The notes beneath the pieces were generated by a model, which worked only from the letters and a program-made list of their open reading frames with translations, was not told where the DNA came from and did not search any database. A stretch of DNA of 6,354 bases from Methanosarcinaceae archaeon. GTDB lineage: Archaea > Halobacteriota > Methanosarcinia > Methanosarcinales > Methanosarcinaceae. The position numbers and the translations under genes were made by a program. Location: the NCBI GenBank assembly GCA_030655675.1, contig JAUSPM010000042.1:1-6354 (forward strand), read 5' to 3'. Shown piece after piece: positions 1-4,177 of this stretch (within the stretch, counting starts at the first letter, position 1; the number at the start of each line of letters is the position of its first letter).

Positions 1-1
1 G

Positions 2-319
2 TCGCCTCTTATGGACGTAAAGGAAGAAGGTGACAAGATAATTGTCAAAACTGACGTGCCTGGCGTCGATAAGAAGGATGTAGAGATCAGTGTTAAGGAT
101 AATGTCCTTGAGATTAACGCAAAATGCAGCAAGGAATCCGATGTCGAAGATAAAGGTTATGTGCGCCATGAGCGCATGTATAATAGTTTCCATCGTGCCA
201 TTATGCTTCCTTCTTTCGTTACGCAAGAAGGCGCAAAGGCAAAACTTGATGACGGTGTCCTGACGCTTACGCTTCCTAAAATGGCTATTGAAGAAGGTCA
301 TCGGATAATGATCGAGTGA
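2..319 (+). CDS. Hsp20/alpha-crystallin small heat shock protein, 5'-truncated by the window edge
   Basis: ATP-independent holdase chaperone that binds unfolding proteins in the cytoplasm and forms oligomers. The frame is open from base 2, and the residues SPLMDVKEEGDKI align with the usual start of the alpha-crystallin domain (P-L-x-D-V-x-E). The ATG at base 11 is therefore most likely internal, and the true start and N-terminal arm lie upstream of the window. Visible family features are the PGVDKKDVEISV strand region, the late A-x-L-D-D-G-V-L-T-L-T-L-P-K signature, and a C-terminal I-M-I that fits the I-x-I anchor used in oligomer assembly. The stop is TGA at 317-319. A hairpin with a T-tract follows at 356-415, so transcription probably ends there. 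The family call is firm. The total length and the promoter cannot be seen. Confidence 0.93.
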   Translation, partial: SPLMDVKEEGDKIIVKTDVPGVDKKDVEISVKDNVLEINAKCSKESDVEDKGYVRHERMYNSFHRAIMLPSFVTQEGAKAKLDDGVLTLTLPKMAIEEGHRIMIE

Positions 320-355
320 CGTTTTTCAAGACACAATTTAATATTGTTTGAGTAT

Positions 356-415
356 AAGCGCCCACATGTCAATCCATATTCATGGGATAATGTGGTCGCT
401 TAATCTTCTTTTTTT
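356..415 (+). terminator. Hairpin plus T-tract terminator after the Hsp20 gene
   Basis: The arms at 356-367 (AAGCGCCCACAT) and 390-401 (ATGTGGTCGCTT) pair over 12 positions with one G-T wobble. The loop holds a second small hairpin, CCAT at 374-377 with ATGG at 382-385. A T-rich run ending in seven Ts (409-415) follows. It lies 37 bp after the Hsp20 stop. Archaeal termination depends mainly on the U-tract, so the stem may also serve RNA stability. It is at most a weak terminator for the convergent minus-strand gene, because the A6 run on the other side (416-421) is not preceded by a stem. Confidence 0.7.
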
Positions 416-417
416 AA

Positions 418-570
418 AAAATTTCAAAACACCCGATTGTAATTTGCGGCATCAGTAAAAATGCTATCGTCATCTTTTGCTTAGTCGGGGTAACTATCAT
501 CATCGCCGCAAAATTTAGTATACCGATTGTTCTTGTGAAAGCACAAAACGATATTGATAATTATCTTTAA
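418..570 (+). pseudogene. Start-less hydrophobic open frame, possible gene remnant
   Basis: The frame is open for 50 codons from just after a TAA at 415-417 to the TAA at 568-570, with no in-frame ATG or TTG and a GTG only near the end (535). The translation contains a continuous hydrophobic stretch (AIVIFCLVGVTIIIAAKF, about 463-516) followed by a polar tail, KAQNDIDNYL. Its codons (GGC, GTC, ATC, GCC) are richer in G+C than the DNA on either side, so it resembles the tail of a host membrane protein more than random spacer. It may be the remnant of a gene whose front was lost, perhaps when the adjacent AT-rich segment arrived. It could also be a chance open frame. I do not recognise a family. 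Confidence 0.25.
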
Positions 571-616
571 GCGTATATATACCTAACTTTTGATGTCAAA
601 TATATCGATGTTAAAT

Positions 617-1408
617 TTATGATTGGTAATATGTAAAAATGTTCAACCCTGAAACTTCTTGTAGGTTTTGAATTTCTTTGAAAATATTTGCAAATTTTTC
701 TTTCATAATATCAAGATACATTTGTTTATTTTTTTCATCTATATCCCTTAATTGATAATCTTGTACCTTCTTTAGATTCCAAAATATGTGGTTGAGATTA
801 TCTTCAATTTCTAAAATCGACTTGGTGACGGATGTTTTGAAAAAGTTAGAATAGTCCTTGTATGTATATGTGTATTCATAACATATTGCTCTATCAAGAT
901 GCATTCCTTCATATTCATCTATTCCCAACAACACATTTTCTCCAATTTCATTAAAAAAGATGTGTTCTTTTTTTGTTAAAAAATTGAGATTATCACCATC
1001 ATAACCTCGTAAGTTCAATTCAAGATTTTCGATTTCATTTTCACAATTATAAGAATCCAGTTTGTCTATATACTTGTATACATTTTCACATAAATATGAT
1101 AAATGATCATACATTATAATGAAGGCATAGGACAATCGCTTGTAAACGAGGTTTTCTACTTTTTTCCGCTTCACGGTTTCATTAATTTCAATAACGATTG
1201 TAAACAGAATAATTGTTATCATTGCACCCAATATTTCAGTTATTAGATTAATGCCAATTTGAGAAATCGATGGATTAAATATATTTTTTAGAAGAACAAT
1301 AATTATCAATGCAATAAAAAATGTCAAAAAATAAACCGATGTTTTTGACTGACTAATATCTGGTATTTTTTTAAGATACGAATTCATTTTATATTTTATT
1401 TTCTTCAT
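617..1408 (-). CDS. Orphan AT-rich membrane protein, two N-terminal helices plus cytoplasmic domain, function unknown
   Basis: The protein has 263 residues and I do not recognise its family. The N-terminus is basic (MKKIKYKMN). Two hydrophobic helices follow, about residues 24-42 and 52-74, separated by a short loop (NPSISQ). After helix 2 comes K-R-K-K (80-83), so by the positive-inside rule both ends are cytoplasmic. The remaining 190 residues are predicted soluble, mostly helical, and rich in K, E, N, Y and I, without cysteine pairs, a P-loop or any nuclease or peptidase motif that I can see. Codon use is strongly A/T-ending, unlike cofE or secD, which suggests horizontal transfer. The gene is convergent with hsp20 and divergent from cofE. 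No Shine-Dalgarno precedes the ATG. A TATA-like box 24-31 bp upstream fits a leaderless mRNA starting at this ATG. An in-frame ATG at codon 8 is the alternative start. A membrane-anchored accessory or defence role is possible but is not shown by the sequence. Confidence 0.72.
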   Translation of the reverse strand: MKKIKYKMNSYLKKIPDISQSKTSVYFLTFFIALIIIVLLKNIFNPSISQIGINLITEILGAMITIILFTIVIEINETVKRKKVENLVYKRLSYAFIIMYDHLSYLCENVYKYIDKLDSYNCENEIENLELNLRGYDGDNLNFLTKKEHIFFNEIGENVLLGIDEYEGMHLDRAICYEYTYTYKDYSNFFKTSVTKSILEIEDNLNHIFWNLKKVQDYQLRDIDEKNKQMYLDIMKEKFANIFKEIQNLQEVSGLNIFTYYQS

Positions 1409-1431
1409 TAATTTATCAATTAGCTTAATCG

Positions 1432-1439
1432 TTTATAAA
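1432..1439 (-). promoter_or_regulatory. TATA box for the orphan membrane gene (leaderless)
   Basis: TTTATAAA is a perfect palindrome matching the archaeal TATA consensus. Its centre is about 27 bp before the A of the minus-strand ATG at 1408, the usual distance from TATA centre to transcription start in archaea. Together with the absence of a ribosome binding site, this suggests that transcription starts at or next to the start codon. AT-rich surroundings raise the chance of a random match. Confidence 0.5.
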
Positions 1440-1484
1440 TTTGTTCAACCTGTCATCGAATATAAATTTTTTATTTAGTTCTAA

Positions 1485-1492
1485 TTTATAGA
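1485..1492 (+). promoter_or_regulatory. Candidate TATA box for cofE
   Basis: TTTATAGA lies about 57 bp upstream of the cofE ATG and would place transcription start near 1514, giving a leader of about 30 nt that includes the Shine-Dalgarno. Other AT-rich matches in the same spacer (AATATAAAT near 1459-1467) could serve instead, so the assignment is weak. Confidence 0.3.
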
Positions 1493-1534
1493 TAATCTTA
1501 TTTATCCCCAACGCTATTTCACGCATCGAGGAAT

Positions 1535-1539
1535 GAGGT
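1535..1539 (+). promoter_or_regulatory. cofE ribosome binding site
   Basis: GAGGT, six bases before the ATG at 1546, matches the archaeal anti-Shine-Dalgarno (GGAGGTGA) and fixes the cofE start. Another purine run (GAGGA, 1528-1532) lies just upstream and is too far away to be the main site. Confidence 0.75.
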
Positions 1540-1545
1540 ATAAAA

Positions 1546-2304
1546 ATGCAACTGAAACTTGAAGCATTCACCGTTGACAATATTCCATTGATCAAAAAAG
1601 GGGATGACCTTGCAGCAATGATCTGCAAGAACACGGGAATACAGGATAACGACATTGTTGTAATTGCATCAACGATCGTGTCCAAGTCCGAAGGTCGAAC
1701 ATTCGTACTTGATGATATAACTCCTATGCAACGTGCTCTGGAAATTGCACGCAAGAATGGTGAAGACCCGCGTTTCATTCAGGCTGTTCTTGACAGAAGC
1801 AAAGAATGTCTGGTTGAGTCACCTATACTGCTTGTTGAAACACTCAACGGGCACGTGTGTATAAAAGCAGGTATTGATAATTCGAATGTAGAGAAAGGGT
1901 TCCTTTTGGAGTTGCCAAAAGACCCTGATGCTAGCGCAAAAAAAATCGTTGAAGGGATACGCAAACTCACTTCAAAACGTGTCAGCGTGATAATCACAGA
2001 CACGAACGGTCGCGCCTTTAAGATCGGGCAGACGGGTGTGGCAATCGGTCTATCCAATATCGCACCGATAAAGAACTGGTGTGGGGAAAAAGACCTATTT
2101 GGCAGAGTGCTTGAAATAACTGAAGAAGGGGTTGCTGATGAGATTGCAGGAACTGCAAATCTTCTGATGGGTGAGGGGAATGGCGGTAATCCGGTCGTGA
2201 TAATCAGGGGGCTTGAGATGTATGTGGATACTGATGTTACGATAAAGGAAACATACCGTTTTGATGGCGAGGATGTTATCAGAAAAGGGTTGCGCAGTTT
2301 GTGA
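1546..2304 (+). CDS. cofE: Coenzyme F420-0:L-glutamate ligase
   Basis: Adds L-glutamate residues to F420-0 using GTP and divalent metal, forming the gamma-linked tail of F420, the deazaflavin hydride carrier of methanogenesis. It acts in the cytoplasm. The length of 252 residues is usual for stand-alone archaeal CofE, without the FMN-binding C-terminal extension of actinobacterial FbiB. Visible family blocks are the N-terminal IPLIKKGDDLA (13-23), DIVVIASTIVSKSEGR (36-51), the EDPRF region (73-77), the AGIDNSNV block with Asp111 (108-115), ITDTNGRAFKIGQTGVAIG (150-168), GRVLEITEEGVADE (186-199) and PVVIIRG (216-222). The acidic residues in the AGID, DTNGR and ADE blocks are the likely metal and GTP ligands by analogy with characterised CofE. 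A good Shine-Dalgarno lies six bases upstream. Neighbours are unrelated to F420, so it is probably monocistronic, with a GC hairpin 30 bp after its stop. One departure from the pattern I remember: the residue before AGID is Lys107, where many homologues have Asn. Confidence 0.95.
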   Translation: MQLKLEAFTVDNIPLIKKGDDLAAMICKNTGIQDNDIVVIASTIVSKSEGRTFVLDDITPMQRALEIARKNGEDPRFIQAVLDRSKECLVESPILLVETLNGHVCIKAGIDNSNVEKGFLLELPKDPDASAKKIVEGIRKLTSKRVSVIITDTNGRAFKIGQTGVAIGLSNIAPIKNWCGEKDLFGRVLEITEEGVADEIAGTANLLMGEGNGGNPVVIIRGLEMYVDTDVTIKETYRFDGEDVIRKGLRSL

Positions 2305-2333
2305 TTTTTGAGTTGAATTAAGAAACGTCATGA

Positions 2334-2349
2334 CCGCCGCAGGCGGCAC
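2334..2349 (+). repeat. GC-rich hairpin repeat, left copy (after cofE)
   Basis: CCGCCGCAGGCGGCAC folds on itself as CCGCC/GGCGG around a GCA loop. It starts 30 bp after the cofE stop. It is the exact reverse complement of 2561-2576, so each convergent gene reads the same sequence in the sense direction after its stop. The nearest T-run on the plus strand is T5 at 2382-2386, which makes a classic stem-and-U-tract terminator doubtful. An RNA 3'-end or stability element, or a dispersed palindromic repeat, is also possible. Short near-copies of ACGTCATGACC flank it on both sides (2325-2335 and 2348-2360). Confidence 0.7.
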
Positions 2350-2464
2350 GTTCCATGACCAATAAATTATAATAATTACGATTTTTCAAAAATTGAATGT
2401 GTATATCTTTGTAGCAAGTAATATTGGAATCATATTTACTCAAGAAATAAAACATTTTTTAAAA

Positions 2465-2539
2465 ATGAGAATTAAAAAAATGGCAATTAAAAAAATGGCA
2501 ATTAAAAAACGAGTGTTTCTCAACGATATAAATTCATAA
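2465..2539 (+). CDS. Candidate 24-residue micro-ORF with KK pentapeptide repeats
   Basis: The ATG at 2465 opens a 24-codon frame ending in TAA at 2537-2539. The 15-bp DNA repeat equals five codons, so the peptide starts with three in-frame units, MRIKK-MAIKK-MAIKK, followed by RVFLNDINS. No Shine-Dalgarno precedes it, only a run of T and A. The peptide would be very basic. It may be a by-product of a repeat whose role is at the DNA or RNA level, and the low confidence reflects that. Confidence 0.12.
   Translation: MRIKKMAIKKMAIKKRVFLNDINS
2471..2509. repeat. 15-bp tandem repeat, about 2.6 exact copies, periodic T-tracts on the minus strand
   Basis: The unit ATTAAAAAAATGGCA occurs exactly at 2471-2485 and 2486-2500, with a partial copy (ATTAAAAAA) at 2501-2509. 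A degenerate unit (…AAAAATGAGA) precedes it from about 2456. Read on the minus strand, downstream of the dCMP deaminase gene, this gives T-runs of 6, 7, 7 and 5 at 15-nt spacing. U-tracts of this kind are what archaeal termination uses, so the repeat may act as a multi-U terminator for that gene, about 150 nt after its stop. Confidence 0.8.
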
Positions 2540-2560
2540 ATAATTGATGATTATTGGACT

Positions 2561-2576
2561 GTGCCGCCTGCGGCGG
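2561..2576 (-). repeat. GC-rich hairpin repeat, right copy (after the dCMP deaminase gene)
   Basis: GTGCCGCCTGCGGCGG is the exact reverse complement of 2334-2349. On the minus strand it reads CCGCCGCAGGCGGCAC, about 80 nt after the dCMP deaminase stop, and is followed some 50 nt later by the T-tract repeat. The two copies form a 16-bp inverted repeat bounding a 243-bp segment. No target-site duplication is visible at the outer edges. Confidence 0.7.
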
Positions 2577-2655
2577 ATTGATGTGTCGGTTTTAAAAATA
2601 AGTATGTGAATATTGGTGCCGATTATGCCTATACTCGTATTTTCTGCGGTTGCAT

Positions 2656-3144
2656 TTAAATTTGTATTTTTTGTGGTTGCACCTTTTGCGGAATGTTAAC
2701 CACTTCAACACCCGCTTCTTTGAAAAACATGATAGAATCGGCATCAGGATATGATGTGGTATACACCACCTTCTCTATATGTGCGTTTATGATCATTTTT
2801 GTACACAGGACGCAGGGTTGGTGTGTACAGTAGATTGTTGCGCCTTCCGTTCCTACGCCGTGAAGTGCAGCCTGTATGATTGCGTTTTGTTCCGCATGTA
2901 CGGCTCTGCATTTTTCATGACGGGTGCCGGATGCGATGTTTTCCTGGTCTCTTATGCAGCCGATATCAAGACAATGTTTAAGGTTTCGAGGAGCACCGTT
3001 GTATCCTGTGGACAGGATTCTCTTATCTCTAACTATCACAGCCCCTACTGTATTTCGCAGGCATGTGGCGCGTTTTGCAACAACGGATGCGATCTCTAGA
3101 AAATAGTCATCTATGGATGGTCTGTCTGTCGGTATGTCAGTCAT
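2656..3144 (-). CDS. dCMP deaminase (ComEB-type cytidine/deoxycytidylate deaminase family)
   Basis: Zinc-dependent deamination of dCMP to dUMP, supplying the substrate of thymidylate synthesis in the cytoplasm. With the start chosen here the protein has 162 residues, normal for this family. Features are RPSIDDYFLEIASVVAKRATC (8-28), VGAVIVRDKRILSTGYNG (33-50), the catalytic H83-A-E85 (zinc ligand and general acid/base), and the P110-C-V-L-C114 zinc pair in CTHQPCVLCTKMIINA. The middle His/Cys-rich section (KHCLDIGC, RHEKC) is typical of the dCMP branch. The frame stays open upstream to an ATG at 3270, but those 42 extra residues do not resemble the family and would overlap the divergent secF. 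The ATG at 3144 starts the conserved part, and a TATA-like box about 28 bp before it supports a leaderless mRNA. Substrate choice between dCMP and related nucleotides is inferred from family similarity. Confidence 0.92.
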   Translation of the reverse strand: MTDIPTDRPSIDDYFLEIASVVAKRATCLRNTVGAVIVRDKRILSTGYNGAPRNLKHCLDIGCIRDQENIASGTRHEKCRAVHAEQNAIIQAALHGVGTEGATIYCTHQPCVLCTKMIINAHIEKVVYTTSYPDADSIMFFKEAGVEVVNIPQKVQPQKIQI

Positions 3145-3167
3145 CAATTTCAATAAACAGTAAGTGG

Positions 3168-3176
3168 TATATATAT
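3168..3176 (-). promoter_or_regulatory. TATA box in the divergent dCMP deaminase/secF spacer
   Basis: TATATATAT centred at 3172 is about 28 bp before the dCMP deaminase ATG (3144), fitting a leaderless transcript. No Shine-Dalgarno is seen before that ATG. The box is nearly palindromic, so it could also direct plus-strand transcription from about 3199, giving secF a leader of about 75 nt. Its use by secF is only a possibility. Confidence 0.5.
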
Positions 3177-3261
3177 GTGTATTGTATGTGGAAGTAATTA
3201 TCACATTAAGGAAAACATCATATCTTTCGGGAATCGGGCGATATGGCACAGAGTGTGAAAT

Positions 3262-3265
3262 GGAG
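3262..3265 (+). promoter_or_regulatory. Probable secF ribosome binding site
   Basis: GGAG ends nine bases before the ATG at 3275 and is the best Shine-Dalgarno match near the secF start. The in-frame ATG at 3260 overlaps this motif and has only a weak GAG in front of it, which is why 3275 is preferred. Confidence 0.45.
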
Positions 3266-3274
3266 CACAAAAAT

Positions 3275-4177
3275 ATGTCATTTAGTCTAACGGAATCATT
3301 GGATTCATTTGTAAAAAAGCACGATAACCGTCAATTGTTGGCAATTCCAATTGCGGTCTTCATGTTATCGATACTGGTATTGGCATTTACGTTCGCAAGC
3401 ACAGGTGCGCCTGTAAATCTTGGAATGGAATTTAAAGGCGGCACAATGATCGCAGTCACAACAAGTGAATCCCCGCTTTCCATTGAAGCCAAATATTTTG
3501 AATATCCAATAATTGATGCCAGATCGGCAGGCGAGAGAGTTGTCATGCAGTTTGGTCCAATGGATGGCAAAGTGCAGCGAGCACTTGAAGATGACATCAC
3601 AGCCAGTTATTCAGATGTAGAGATCAAACAGATCGGTGCAGTATATGGCACTGCTCTTCAACTACAGGCAGTAAAAGCAGTAATACTATCATTTTTGGGA
3701 ATGGCAGCAGTTGTTTTCTTGATATTCAGGACGGCGGTCCCATCATTTGCGGTAGTGGCATCTGCATTTTCGGATATAATAATCGCAGCCGCATTCATGA
3801 ACATCGCAGGGATTGAGCTATCGCTTGGAACGGTTGCTGCACTCTTAATGCTTATCGGTTATTCTGTAGACAGTGACATTCTCCTCACAACACGTGTACT
3901 AAAACGACGTGGCACGGTCGAGGAAAAGATATCAAGGGCAATGCATACTGGTATCACAATGACAACGACCACACTTGCGGCACTTGTTGTGATGTATCTT
4001 GTATCCACTTATTCATATCTAATTTCCTCATCACTACCACAAATACCCATGCTCTCGGATATCTCAATTGTTCTTATTTTTGGACTTACGGCAGATATTA
4101 TGAACACATGGTTGCTAAACACGGGAATCCTTCGCTGGCATGTTGAGAGAACATCACCAAGGAGGCGAAGAGCATGA
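3275..4177 (+). CDS. secF: Protein-export membrane protein SecF (archaeal)
   Basis: With SecD it forms the SecDF complex, which assists SecYEG-dependent export in the cytoplasmic membrane. Archaea have SecDF but no SecA. From the chosen start the protein has 300 residues, typical of archaeal SecF. Features are TM1 (about 21-43), the conserved GMEFKGGT (50-57), an extracytoplasmic domain (about 58-130), and five further helices (about 135-152, 158-176, 183-200, 228-247, 261-281). TM4 carries IGYSVDSDILLTTR (194-207), the archaeal form of the SecF signature; its aspartates are candidates for proton-coupled function by analogy with bacterial SecDF. The tail, RRRRA, is basic. The frame opens at 3164, but residues before the ATG at 3260 do not look like SecF. 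Starts at 3260 and 3275 are both possible, and 3275 has the better Shine-Dalgarno. The gene overlaps secD by four bases (ATGA), implying translational coupling. Confidence 0.94.
   Translation: MSFSLTESLDSFVKKHDNRQLLAIPIAVFMLSILVLAFTFASTGAPVNLGMEFKGGTMIAVTTSESPLSIEAKYFEYPIIDARSAGERVVMQFGPMDGKVQRALEDDITASYSDVEIKQIGAVYGTALQLQAVKAVILSFLGMAAVVFLIFRTAVPSFAVVASAFSDIIIAAAFMNIAGIELSLGTVAALLMLIGYSVDSDILLTTRVLKRRGTVEEKISRAMHTGITMTTTTLAALVVMYLVSTYSYLISSSLPQIPMLSDISIVLIFGLTADIMNTWLLNTGILRWHVERTSPRRRRA
4161..4165 (+). promoter_or_regulatory. secD ribosome binding site inside the secF end
   Basis: GGAGG lies within the last codons of secF, eight bases before the secD ATG at 4174. It fixes the secD start and supports coupled translation of the two subunits. 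Confidence 0.8.

Larger units (their letters stand above)
2305..2655. other. Convergent spacer between cofE and the dCMP deaminase gene
   Basis: This 351-bp stretch has no recognisable conventional gene. From left to right it holds a GC-rich hairpin (2334-2349), AT-rich DNA, a 15-bp tandem repeat (2471-2509) that overlaps a 24-codon micro-ORF, the reverse-complement copy of the hairpin (2561-2576), and about 80 bp of unremarkable AT-rich sequence up to the dCMP deaminase stop. Both flanking genes end here, so it must hold their 3' ends. Confidence 0.8.

Noticed and set aside
11..13. ATG at 11 as the true start of the Hsp20 gene
   Set aside because: The preceding in-frame residues S-P-L already match the family pattern before D-V, and the N-terminal arm is missing, so the start is outside the window.
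414..503. Minus-strand 29-codon frame beginning at the ATG at 503
   Set aside because: Short, no ribosome binding site, no promoter at a sensible distance, and it ends in the terminator T-tract.
1425..2349. Three minus-strand open frames (1425-1778, 1779-2057, 2095-2349) opposite cofE
   Set aside because: They are antisense to a well-conserved gene, have no recognisable domains and no ribosome binding sites; they are shadows of cofE codon structure.
2471..2509. CRISPR-like array
   Set aside because: The units are 15-bp direct tandem repeats without spacers, and no cas genes are near.
2334..2576. Insertion sequence with terminal inverted repeats
   Set aside because: There is no transposase frame between the inverted copies and no target-site duplication outside them; kept only as a repeat pair and a finding.
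2779..3106. Plus-strand frames opposite the dCMP deaminase gene
   Set aside because: Antisense shadows rich in Cys and Ser from the reverse of conserved codons; no independent support.
3164..3259. N-terminal extension of secF from an ATG at 3164
   Set aside because: The region does not resemble SecF, carries the divergent promoter and lacks a ribosome binding site; ATGs at 3260 and 3275 fit better.
3145..3270. N-terminal extension of the dCMP deaminase frame up to an ATG at 3270
   Set aside because: The 42 extra residues show no family similarity, would overlap the start of divergent secF, and would span the TATA box; conserved sequence begins just after the ATG at 3144.
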